Source: CAYZQH01 sp050300015 (lineage in GTDB: Bacteria; Pseudomonadota; Gammaproteobacteria; Pseudomonadales; Cellvibrionaceae). From it: a stretch of DNA of 64,000 nucleotides. The notes below the pieces were generated by a model, which did not search any database, was not told where the DNA came from, and saw only the letters and a list, made by a program, of their open reading frames with translations. The translations under genes and the position numbers were made by a program. Positions 35,523 to 43,899 of this stretch are shown one piece after another. Position 1 is the first letter of the stretch; each line of letters begins with the position of its first letter. Location: positions 1 to 64,000 of the forward strand of contig JBNKWZ010000014.1 in NCBI GenBank assembly GCA_050300015.1. Direction: 5' to 3'.

Positions 35523-36785
35523 TTAGGCGGGGATTAATGATTCGTGCGCGTAACAATCCGCGATGGACTCACGCCGGCGCACCACAAACATTTTATCGCC
35601 GTCCACCAGTACCTCGGCTGCGCGCGGTCGCGTATTGTAATTGGAGCTCATGGTAAAACCATAAGCACCCGCAGAGCGCATAACCAACAACTGGCCCTCT
35701 GTTAAATTCAGCGCTCGGTCTTTGCCAATAAAGTCCCCCGTTTCACAAATGGGCCCCACAATATCCCAGCGTTTGACCTCGGCACCGTGGCCTTGAGTCG
35801 TATCCTCAATGACCGGCACTATCGCTTGCCAGGCCTGATACAGCGATGGGCGAATATTGTCATTCATGGCGGCATCCACCACCGCAAAGTTCTTGTGCTC
35901 GGTGGGCTTCAAGTACAACACCTGCGTCAGCAACACACCGGCATTGGCCACTATAGAGCGGCCAGGCTCAAACAGCAGCGCCAGCTGCCGCCCTTCCAAA
36001 CGGGTTTTAATGGCCGCCACGTAATCCGCTATGGGGGGCACCACTTCGTCCTGGTAGGTCACCCCAAGGCCACCGCCCAAATCCAAATGGTGAATCGTAA
36101 TGCCCTGCGCAGCCAAGCTATCCACCAAGGCAAGCACGCGGTCTAAGGCATCCAAAAAAGGTTGGGTCTCGGTCAGTTGAGAACCAATATGGCAATCCAC
36201 CCCTTTAATCTGTACACCCGGTAATGCCGCAGCTCGACGGTACACGGCCTCGGCACGGTGAATATCAATGCCAAACTTATTTTCTTTCAAACCAGTGGAA
36301 ATATAAGGGTGCGTTTTGGCATCCACATCGGGATTTACTCGAAGGGAAACACGGGCCATTTTGTCTTGTGAAGCCGCCACCTGCGACAACAGTTCTAACT
36401 CACTTTCGCTTTCCACGTTAAAGCAGGCCACACCCACTTCTAAGGCACGCGCCATTTCCTCAGCTTTTTTACCCACGCCGGAAAACACAACCTTGTCGGG
36501 GTCTCCCCCCGCTTTTAATACCCTCTCTAACTCTCCCATGGAGACGATATCAAAGCCCGCCCCCAACTGCGCCAGGATATTTAACACCCCAATATTGGAA
36601 TTGGCTTTAACGGCATAGCACACCATACCAGGGTGATCGCCAAGGGCATTGGCATAGGCTTGGTAAGCGTCCGTAATGGCTTTACGGCTATACACATAAG
36701 TGGGGGTGCCGTACTGTGCCGCCACATGCTGCAGGTTGACACCCTCTGCATGTAACTCGCCGGCTTGATACTGGAAAACTGACAT
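35523..36785 (-). CDS. lysA: Diaminopimelate decarboxylase
   Basis: 420 aa. The PLP-dependent alanine-racemase-fold enzyme that makes lysine from meso-diaminopimelate. The lysine that binds PLP lies in CYAVKANSN; other family motifs are VSMGELERVLKAGG, HIGSQLTE, HLDLGGGLGV, FEPGRSIVANAG and CETGDF. The C-terminus ends ESLIPA. Starts 6 bp after lptM and is followed by dapF with 9 bp, so probably one transcript. Confidence 0.97.
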   Translation of the reverse strand: MSVFQYQAGELHAEGVNLQHVAAQYGTPTYVYSRKAITDAYQAYANALGDHPGMVCYAVKANSNIGVLNILAQLGAGFDIVSMGELERVLKAGGDPDKVVFSGVGKKAEEMARALEVGVACFNVESESELELLSQVAASQDKMARVSLRVNPDVDAKTHPYISTGLKENKFGIDIHRAEAVYRRAAALPGVQIKGVDCHIGSQLTETQPFLDALDRVLALVDSLAAQGITIHHLDLGGGLGVTYQDEVVPPIADYVAAIKTRLEGRQLALLFEPGRSIVANAGVLLTQVLYLKPTEHKNFAVVDAAMNDNIRPSLYQAWQAIVPVIEDTTQGHGAEVKRWDIVGPICETGDFIGKDRALNLTEGQLLVMRSAGAYGFTMSSNYNTRPRAAEVLVDGDKMFVVRRRESIADCYAHESLIPA

Positions 36786-36791
36786 ATTGAC

Positions 36792-36944
36792 CTACTGATC
36801 CGTAACCTGCGAAGACGCCGGAGCCGGATGCGGTTCAGGCTCCGGCATGCGTAAGGGCCCTTTCTGCCCACAGCCACACACCACCATCGCCCAGACTAAG
36901 AGCACAAGCCAACGCCTTACGCCCAAAACACCACCATCACTCAA
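36792..36944 (-). CDS. lptM: LptM-like small lipoprotein (YifL/LppL)
   Basis: 50 aa, starting at a TTG (36944) with AGAGG 9 nt upstream; a stop codon in frame lies shortly upstream. The product has a hydrophobic signal (WLVLLVWAMVV), then CGCGQKGPLRMP, the LptM signature CGxKGPLY with Tyr replaced by Arg. The lipobox is off-consensus (VVCGC, Cys at -2). LptM helps the LPS-transport protein LptD to fold with correct disulfides. Placed immediately before lysA, as in Pseudomonas and Enterobacteria. Confidence 0.85.
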   Translation of the reverse strand: MSDGGVLGVRRWLVLLVWAMVVCGCGQKGPLRMPEPEPHPAPASSQVTDQ

Positions 36945-37043
36945 GACCCGCAACCTCTATCGCCGTTCAAAAAGGCATGAGTATAGCGCAATGGTGGCAT
37001 TTGCTCGCACCCCTAAAAGCCACCGAACGCGGACAAATGCGAA

Positions 37044-37757
37044 CTACGGGCGTTTTTGGTACCCCTGCAGCAACCATTGCCATGCCTCCTCTGAGTAATG
37101 AAACGGCGATACGCGTGCCCGCTGCTTGCGAAAAGAACGCGCCAAACGGTCCAAATTGGCCTTCGTCCAGCCCTGCCCCATTGGTCTGAATTCAGCCTTG
37201 TCAAAATCGATCAGAAACACCTTTTTTTGATTATCCATCATGATGTTATTGGCATTCAGATCCGCGTGGTACACCCCCTGGCGATGAAACTCGGCAATGG
37301 TGTGACCAATGCTTTGCCAAACCGCTTCGGACAGAGGCTCATCCTGCAGCCACTCCACCAAAGTGCGCGCATTGGGAATTTGTTGCGTCACCAAATCGCC
37401 TCGATACAACAAGCCGCGTCGCACACAGCGGGCAGCCACAGGCAACGGCACCGGTAAGCCGCGCCCATACAGCATCATCAGTAAATGCGCTTCGCGCCAC
37501 ATGCGGGTACGGCCCAATCCCGTAAAAATGTAACTGTCCTTGACCAGGTGCCGGAAAGCACCGCCGCGCTGGCAGTGCCGCCACACCGCATTCAAACCGG
37601 CCACTTGCACTAACCAAGCCGTACCGCGCCCCAACCGGTTGAGGCTTGCTGAAGCGGTGTCTTCGGCGAACACATCCGCGGGGCCCTTGGGCAGTAAGGC
37701 GCTGTTATAGAGGTAATGGACCTTGTGCTCGGAGCATTTTTTAAGCAATGGTGACAC
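37044..37757 (-). CDS. kdkA: 3-deoxy-D-manno-octulosonic acid (Kdo) kinase
   Basis: 237 aa, GTG start at 37757. A WaaP/KdkA-type protein kinase-like sugar kinase that phosphorylates Kdo in the inner core of lipopolysaccharide, at the cytoplasmic face. Family motifs: AWLVQVAGLNAVWRHCQRGG, the active-site HADLNANNIMMDN and the metal-binding LIDFDKAEFR. Length agrees with the family. Single minus-strand gene; two glycosyltransferase genes lie divergent to it, supporting a surface-polysaccharide role. Confidence 0.88.
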   Translation of the reverse strand: MSPLLKKCSEHKVHYLYNSALLPKGPADVFAEDTASASLNRLGRGTAWLVQVAGLNAVWRHCQRGGAFRHLVKDSYIFTGLGRTRMWREAHLLMMLYGRGLPVPLPVAARCVRRGLLYRGDLVTQQIPNARTLVEWLQDEPLSEAVWQSIGHTIAEFHRQGVYHADLNANNIMMDNQKKVFLIDFDKAEFRPMGQGWTKANLDRLARSFRKQRARVSPFHYSEEAWQWLLQGYQKRP

Positions 37758-37847
37758 CTGAGAAGTGGGAAGAAAAAGGCGGGTGAAAGGTTCTGCTCGC
37801 GATTCTACTTGGGTAGAATACCAGCCTCAACCAATGAGTCGAAGTCC

Positions 37848-38762
37848 ATGGTGCAGTCTCCCTCCAGCCGCCCCCGATGGTTAAATACCTTGGAGGGTCG
37901 CTTTTTACGTTTTGCCGCAGGTGGTTGGGTCCCCGCAAGCTGGTATCTCCCCGAGTTACCCGACCCGGCCCCTAAGTCTGGGGACCTACATATAGAAATC
38001 GTCAGCCACTGCTGGCAATACGCCCACTTGTTGGCGCACCAGTTAAGCTCACTGGTCAATAACCCGCCCCAACGCGCTCACGTGACCATGACGGTGTTCT
38101 ATAACGAGGAGGATACCGTCACACGTGAATTGCTGGCCTATTTTGGCGGCCTCGCGGTACCCCGTGTCACTTGGAACTGGCAGGTTCAAGACACATCGCA
38201 CCTATTTCGACGTGCCATTGGACGCAACCTCGCCGCCAAAAACTCCAAGGCCGACTGGGTGTGGTTTACCGATTGCGATTTAATGTTTATGGCAGACTGC
38301 CTCGATACTCTGGTGACACTTCTTCAGGGGCGGACAGACCGTTTGGTGTACCCCAAAATAGAGCGCTGTACCTCGTTGCTCGCCAACAACGACCCAATGC
38401 TGCAACCCAACGCAAAGCCCGAGGTCACGCATATTGAAACCACACAATTTGTCGAATTCCCGCGAACCCGAGCCACCGGGCCGTTACAAATCACCCATGG
38501 CGACATCGCGCGCGCCTGCGGTTACTGTGAAGCGTTGAACTATTATCAACAACCTTCCAGTACCTGGTGCAAGGCCTATGAGGACCGCGCCTTCCGCTGG
38601 TTACTGCGCACCCAAGGCACACCACTCGACCTCCCTGGGGTGTATCGCATTAGACACATTCATAAAGGCCGCTATACGGGCAGCAAAACAGTCAGCGGCA
38701 TTCGAGGCTCGCTCAGACGAGCGAAAGCCTGGTTTCTTGAACGCGGCAAACAACGCTCATGA
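37848..38762 (+). CDS. Glycosyltransferase family 2-like protein
   Basis: 304 aa from the ATG at 37848; a TTG at 37809 would add 13 residues. A GT-A type fold is suggested by HIEIVSHCWQYAHLL at the N-terminus, the metal-binding DxD region WVWFTDCDLMFMADCLD and a conserved GDIARACGYCEALNYYQQPS. No transmembrane segment was seen, so it is probably cytoplasmic. The acceptor and donor cannot be told from sequence. Start of a plus-strand pair with the sialyltransferase-like gene 13 bp downstream; opposite to kdkA. Confidence 0.7.
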   Translation: MVQSPSSRPRWLNTLEGRFLRFAAGGWVPASWYLPELPDPAPKSGDLHIEIVSHCWQYAHLLAHQLSSLVNNPPQRAHVTMTVFYNEEDTVTRELLAYFGGLAVPRVTWNWQVQDTSHLFRRAIGRNLAAKNSKADWVWFTDCDLMFMADCLDTLVTLLQGRTDRLVYPKIERCTSLLANNDPMLQPNAKPEVTHIETTQFVEFPRTRATGPLQITHGDIARACGYCEALNYYQQPSSTWCKAYEDRAFRWLLRTQGTPLDLPGVYRIRHIHKGRYTGSKTVSGIRGSLRRAKAWFLERGKQRS

Positions 38763-38775
38763 TCATCGGTGCACC

Positions 38776-39843
38776 GTGAGCCATTATTTATATCTCTGCT
38801 CTTCACCTCGCCACGTATTCATCGCTATGGGGTTGGCATTACAGTGGTCCGACCACCATCACCACCTAGTGGTCATCAACCAAAAACCCGGAAAACACAA
38901 TGCCGTATTCGACACACTACTGAACGACCCACATCCCTTTACAACGACACAACTGCAAATCACTCAAAAAGGACCTTTGCGAAAAAGGCAAAGCAAACGT
39001 CAGGCGTTTTGTACACTGCGGTCTCACATAGCAAATTTACAGCCCGAACGAATATTCACAGGCAGCGACCGCCATGTAGAATTTCAATACGCCATGCACA
39101 CCGCGCGTCAGTTTAAGCTTAAGACCAAAGGTTGTTATCTCGACGACGGGTCCTCCTCCTATGTGAACGCACGATATCTCCACTTTTGGCGCAGCCTAAC
39201 CGACTTGACCGTCGACCATTTGTTGAAAAAGTGTTTCTACGGCACGTGGTTTCACAAGCACCTCTTATACGGTGGCACAAAATGGGTAAGTGAGTGCTAC
39301 CTGAACTTCCCTCAATTTGCGCCCGAGCCGTTAAAGCAACACAAAAAAATCATTGGCTTGGCCGCCAGCACTTATACCAATGAAACGTTTCAAAACAGCA
39401 CTATGCGTTTTTTCGCCTCTGGTGACGCAGCCCTACAGGCTGCGCTATCTCGGCAATACGACGCCTTTTTAGTACTTCCGCATTCTCGATTTGTGAATCA
39501 TTATTTTAAAAATACCGACACCTACAATCGAATCGTCGACGAATATTTAAAAGCCTTCACATCCATCGCTGTTAAGTATCACCCAAGAGAAGATCAACGC
39601 TATTTTAAAAGCCACGCAGACATTACTGAGCTACCGGCAGAACTACCAGCTGAGATTATTTTCTCTTGGTTAAAGACCAAAATGGTGGTGGGAGATTTAT
39701 CCTCTGCCGTGCTTTCTGCACTTTGGCTTTTACCGAACTGTAAAGCCGTTTGCTTAGTTCCTGCACAGCTACAAAACAACCCGTTCATCCCTTTAATCAA
39801 AAATGCAGGCGCCAACATTCACGCAATCGACTCACTGCATTAG
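38776..39843 (+). CDS. Sialyltransferase-like (polysialyltransferase / GT52-type) glycosyltransferase
   Basis: 355 aa if the GTG at 38776 is used (no strong ribosome-binding site; the next in-frame ATG is at 38827). VSHYLYLCSSPRHVFIAMGL at the start, then the three motifs shared by bacterial sialyltransferases of the GT38/GT52 type: DDG (CYLDDGSSSYV), HP (AVKYHPREDQ) and SS (GDLSSAVLSALWLLP). It may add a sialic or related acid to lipopolysaccharide or capsule. Base composition is more AT-rich than its neighbours, which hints at horizontal acquisition. Convergent with cyaA. Confidence 0.6.
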   Translation: MSHYLYLCSSPRHVFIAMGLALQWSDHHHHLVVINQKPGKHNAVFDTLLNDPHPFTTTQLQITQKGPLRKRQSKRQAFCTLRSHIANLQPERIFTGSDRHVEFQYAMHTARQFKLKTKGCYLDDGSSSYVNARYLHFWRSLTDLTVDHLLKKCFYGTWFHKHLLYGGTKWVSECYLNFPQFAPEPLKQHKKIIGLAASTYTNETFQNSTMRFFASGDAALQAALSRQYDAFLVLPHSRFVNHYFKNTDTYNRIVDEYLKAFTSIAVKYHPREDQRYFKSHADITELPAELPAEIIFSWLKTKMVVGDLSSAVLSALWLLPNCKAVCLVPAQLQNNPFIPLIKNAGANIHAIDSLH

Positions 39844-39868
39844 CCATCGAAGCACAACCTCAAATGTC

Positions 39869-42727
39869 TTACAGTGCACGTGCAGCCATCATCAATTTGT
39901 GTTCCACATCTTGCTTAACACGCAAATAGTGTATGGCTTGCAATGGACCATCGGCATTCAATAAATGGGCGGCCGTGCTTAAATCCATGTCGGTAATGTA
40001 CATGCGATAGCGCTGCCCAGGGCTGCGTTGAGATTGAATAAACTGTGCTACCGTGTAAAACACATCTTGTTGCAACTGGTCCCATAAAAAATATTGACCA
40101 AAGCATTCAAAGCTGTAAGTTAAACGGTTGTCCTCGCCTAGGCCAATCATCACCTTGACTGGGGTAACATTGGCAGCATGAATACTCGGGTTGACCACAC
40201 TGGGCGTTAAACCAAGGCGCTTTTGTTTATCCAGCTTTAGCTCGTGAAATTCGATAGGATATGCACCAAGGTCCTTAAATACCGATGCAAATGGGTTACC
40301 CTCAATACGCGGCATAATATGGTTCAAAAAAACCGCAAGCGCTGTAAGCGCGTTCAACCTGGGCGAATACTCCCCGGTAAATTGTAAAAGCGAGCCTCGT
40401 TCGTCCAAGAAATACAAGCGTAAGTACGCATCCACGCGCTGGTAAAATACGTGCATGGCCTTGGCCGAGCTCCGCTTGGCAATCCACTTTAAAGGGTGGT
40501 TACTCAGGGCATAGCTATCCACCACTATGGGGCTATAGTGTTTTTGAGATTCACCCAGGTAGCGGATCAAATCCTCCAAATTTTTATGCGTGTCCACCAC
40601 CAACCTTGGGCCTTTAAATTGTAACGAATGGTACTGGCTGCCCATTTCAAATAAATACCGTGTACTTGCAGGTTTTAACCCGGCGTAGTAACAACTCGCA
40701 ATTTCGTCAAACCACTGATTCACCCGTTTGGCAATCACTGTCGCATGATTACTGCCCATGCACTCCACATGCAATTCTGGGGGCGCCTGGTGCGACCCCG
40801 GCATACACAACGCCACGTAGGCCTGTAAGGCAACTATCAAGGCATTACTGCCTTCATAACGGTGGCATTCCAGCTCTTGCCAACTGTTGACGGTGATCAT
40901 ATCCACGCTGGCAATCAGATTGTCCTCAAAACTGCCATAACGCATAGGGTCATTTCTGCCACTCAAGCGGTGAATCCCCATTTCGCTCAGACGCGAGCGA
41001 GACTCCGCGCCCACATTGAGCAGCAATAAGACGCGCAGAGGGACTGCAGACTTGGCAAAGTGCGACTGCTCTGGCGATGCCAACGGCAATGGCAGCCACT
41101 GTTGAATGCGCACCAAAGTGCGCCGCAATTGCGTCTCGGTCACATCTGGGGCCAGTGACAAATCAAATTGAATATGGCCCTCAATCACTTCATTGATATA
41201 GCACCACAGCAGCAACTCCACGGGGCCATGCGCTTGCCGAAGCGGCGAATCCATCCCGGTTTCATTGCCAAACAACTGCCATACGGATCGCCCAGCTGAG
41301 GGCTCAGCATCAAATCGACGGCTTTGCACGATTTTCAAGGGAGACTCAGACAAATCCTTCGAGATGCCTGGGTTTATCCAATCGACCTTGCCGGGCCGTT
41401 TTTCGAAGGCCGCTTGCAGTTTTCGGCCAAGAATATGCAGCTCGCGGGTTGAGATGGCACGCTCTTGCGCTTGCAATAGAGCAAACTGCTGCAAGGTTTC
41501 GTAGCTGGCATTTAATGAGCGCACCAGTGCATTGCGCTCATCGCGCACATCCGTCACCTTCCAACTGGGCCTGCGATCAAGGTTAACGATGGTGTCTTCA
41601 GACCACCCCCAATCGCGTACCAAGCCCTCCAATACAACGCGCTGCCAGGATTTCCCCAGCCGGCTGGGTTTACGTGACAGAGGCTTGTGAATTTTGAAAT
41701 AAAAGCAACGGCGCGCAAACTCCAAACGTTCATGGTCGCTGCGGTGGGTCAAATACCGCTCAATGTGACGATACATGCACAGGTAGGGGTCCAGTTCATC
41801 CACATTGAGCTCACCATCATAGACTAACTGTTTGTACTCCATGGCCAAAGGCCAGCCCACACCGTACTCAGCCACGTAGGCTTCCAAGGTCAAGAGTTTT
41901 AAAACGGATTTATGCGGAGAGCTAATGGCCTTGTACAACTGCCAAACCCCCGCGCCGATATACTCGCCGGCAGGAATGTGACTCAAACCGCCAAAATCGA
42001 TAGTCGTGCCGGGGCGCACGAAACGCTTATCCACCAATTGGGCGGCGTAGTTTTCGTAGTCTTCTTCACTGCTGGCGGGAATAAACCACCACAAGGGCAA
42101 CCGTCCAGCCACGTGCAGTGCCGTGCGATAAAATTCGTCCAGTAGCAATGCACGCTGAGCAGAGCCGCTGGACTCGTCATCAAGGCCTAAGGTTTCGCCA
42201 CGCTTAAAGGCTTCGCTGTCCATCAGAAAAAAGTGCACTTCTAAGCGCAGCTCTTCTGCCCACTTACTGATACGTTTACACTTTTCTTCTAATTCTTCAC
42301 GCCCCTCTTGCGACATGCTGGGCCGATGACACAACCACACATCAAAATCACTGTGGGTGGTATGGGCAAGCGTGCCCACGCTGCCCATCAAAAATAGACT
42401 CCAAATATTGTCACTTTGATGGCCACCACTTAAACAAAAACTGCGCGCCAAACTTTTACCGCTGGTGATATCGCGCTTGCTGGGTTTGTAATCACTAATA
42501 CCACAGGGTGTCGAGTGCGACACAAACCCGGGCAACATGGGATGATTGCAGTGAAACAGCAACGGCAGAGCATCCAAGAACACCTCTTGCCGATGATTAA
42601 GGGCGTTGCGCGTACGCAGCATTCGATCAGCATTAACCTGCAAAAACCGCTTTCTCAACTCAGTAATGTTGAGACGGTCCAGCCCCCCCTCAATGGGGGA
42701 CACCTTGACGGGTTGCGGCAATGACAT
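39869..42727 (-). CDS. cyaA: Class I adenylate cyclase
   Basis: 952 aa. Makes cAMP from ATP, the signal for CRP. The N-terminal catalytic domain includes LFLMGSVGTLAHTTHSDFDVW, a nucleotidyltransferase-like core with DFDVWLC, and KCKRISKWAEELRLEVHFF as part of the family pattern (quoted in part). The C-terminal regulatory region is complete (MTVNSWQELECHRYEG, LSNHPLKWIAKRS). Full-length, like Pseudomonas CyaA. Divergent from the SapC-family gene across a 336-bp gap, where a promoter should lie. Confidence 0.95.
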   Translation of the reverse strand: MSLPQPVKVSPIEGGLDRLNITELRKRFLQVNADRMLRTRNALNHRQEVFLDALPLLFHCNHPMLPGFVSHSTPCGISDYKPSKRDITSGKSLARSFCLSGGHQSDNIWSLFLMGSVGTLAHTTHSDFDVWLCHRPSMSQEGREELEEKCKRISKWAEELRLEVHFFLMDSEAFKRGETLGLDDESSGSAQRALLLDEFYRTALHVAGRLPLWWFIPASSEEDYENYAAQLVDKRFVRPGTTIDFGGLSHIPAGEYIGAGVWQLYKAISSPHKSVLKLLTLEAYVAEYGVGWPLAMEYKQLVYDGELNVDELDPYLCMYRHIERYLTHRSDHERLEFARRCFYFKIHKPLSRKPSRLGKSWQRVVLEGLVRDWGWSEDTIVNLDRRPSWKVTDVRDERNALVRSLNASYETLQQFALLQAQERAISTRELHILGRKLQAAFEKRPGKVDWINPGISKDLSESPLKIVQSRRFDAEPSAGRSVWQLFGNETGMDSPLRQAHGPVELLLWCYINEVIEGHIQFDLSLAPDVTETQLRRTLVRIQQWLPLPLASPEQSHFAKSAVPLRVLLLLNVGAESRSRLSEMGIHRLSGRNDPMRYGSFEDNLIASVDMITVNSWQELECHRYEGSNALIVALQAYVALCMPGSHQAPPELHVECMGSNHATVIAKRVNQWFDEIASCYYAGLKPASTRYLFEMGSQYHSLQFKGPRLVVDTHKNLEDLIRYLGESQKHYSPIVVDSYALSNHPLKWIAKRSSAKAMHVFYQRVDAYLRLYFLDERGSLLQFTGEYSPRLNALTALAVFLNHIMPRIEGNPFASVFKDLGAYPIEFHELKLDKQKRLGLTPSVVNPSIHAANVTPVKVMIGLGEDNRLTYSFECFGQYFLWDQLQQDVFYTVAQFIQSQRSPGQRYRMYITDMDLSTAAHLLNADGPLQAIHYLRVKQDVEHKLMMAARAL

Positions 42728-43063
42728 AGTGACGTGTCTTCAAAGTGTGAATAAGGGTAGCTTGGTTGCCCAGCACTCACTTGATATTAGCAGCGCAAAG
42801 GCCACGGTGCCGGACAAGGCCAATAAATGTTGATTGACGCGTCAGTCTGAGTGTTAAACGGCGCAAAATTAGATCCAATAAAACCTGCGAGGTCCGTCAA
42901 ACTTCAGAAACAGATGTTTATCGCAGCAGACGATGGTAACGTATGCACACATTTTGGGGGGTGAGCTTGGCGGAGGCTCCTCTAATCATTCCGCAAAGCC
43001 CGTGCCACGGCACATTGGGCTAACCCATATAACAACAATTGCCCCCAATCAAAGGAGTTAATC
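42728..43063. other. Divergent spacer cyaA / SapC-family gene
   Basis: 336 bp containing control regions for both genes. A short hairpin GTGCC-ACG-GCAC lies near 43000-43012. AAAGGAG lies 6 nt before the SapC-family ATG. No clear -35/-10 pair, no coding sequence. Confidence 0.4.
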
Positions 43064-43807
43064 ATGAGTAAGTCCATGTTAATTTATGAGAATGTGGCGC
43101 CCGTCAATAAGCAGCGCCATGCCAACTGGGGCATCAAAGGTAGCGGCCTTTTTGATTTCGCCAAAGAGGTGAATTCTGTACCACTGACAGGTGTAGAATT
43201 TGCCGCCGCCTCCCTGGAGTTCACCATCGTGTTCACCAAAACCGCCGAAGGCGCCATGCCCATTGCGGTTCTCGGCGTTCGCAGCGGCGAAAACCTGTAT
43301 GTGGACGATCAAGGTCAATGGCAAGCCCACTATGTACCGGCTTTTTTTCGCCGCTACCCCTTTGTGTTTTCCACATCTGACAGTGGCGAGACCTTAACCC
43401 TGTGTTTGGATGAAGCTTACAACGGTTGCTTTGAAGACGGCACGGGAGAACGTCTGTTTAAGGAAGATGGTGAAAACACCGAGTACTTAGACAAAGTCAT
43501 CGCCTTTTTGCGCGACTACCAAGACCATTACCAACGCACCTTGTGGTTTGGTAAAAAACTGGAAGAGCTGGACCTATTCGAACCCATGGGCGCGCAATTC
43601 AGCACCCCGGACGGCAAAAAGGGCTCGCTCAGCGGATTTTTAGTGGTCAGTCGCGACAAATTGCGCGCACTGGAAGAAAAACAACTGGCAGAATTGGTAA
43701 AAAATGATGCCATGGAATTGATCTACCAACATCTGAATTCGCTGCAAAATTTGAAAGACACCATTCGTCGCTTGCCCGAACTCAAAACCGCAGAAGTCAG
43801 CGCTTAG
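43064..43807 (+). CDS. SapC family protein
   Basis: 247 aa. Matches the SapC family (PF07277), first described as a Campylobacter S-layer export component but widespread, with unproven function: the family pattern includes YENVAPVNKQRHANWGIK, FAAASLEFTIVFTK, WQAHYVPAFFRRYPFVFS and the acidic ENTEYLDKVIAFLRDYQDHYQRT. No signal peptide or membrane helix, so it is cytoplasmic. In Cellvibrionales such genes often sit near TonB-dependent receptor and tryptophan halogenase genes; here the neighbours are cyaA and pbpC. A strong ribosome-binding site supports the ATG. Confidence 0.8.
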   Translation: MSKSMLIYENVAPVNKQRHANWGIKGSGLFDFAKEVNSVPLTGVEFAAASLEFTIVFTKTAEGAMPIAVLGVRSGENLYVDDQGQWQAHYVPAFFRRYPFVFSTSDSGETLTLCLDEAYNGCFEDGTGERLFKEDGENTEYLDKVIAFLRDYQDHYQRTLWFGKKLEELDLFEPMGAQFSTPDGKKGSLSGFLVVSRDKLRALEEKQLAELVKNDAMELIYQHLNSLQNLKDTIRRLPELKTAEVSA

Positions 43808-43899
43808 CGCACGGTTTTTAAAGAGAGTCTCGAGGCTTTCTCACAAGCCTCTCGCAACCTCCCCGCGCTTAAAGGCAACGCTAAGCGCGGGGGCTGTCT

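Noticed and set aside
38578..38775. N-terminal extension of the sialyltransferase-like protein
   Set aside because: Overlaps the upstream glycosyltransferase in another frame and reads as its shadow.
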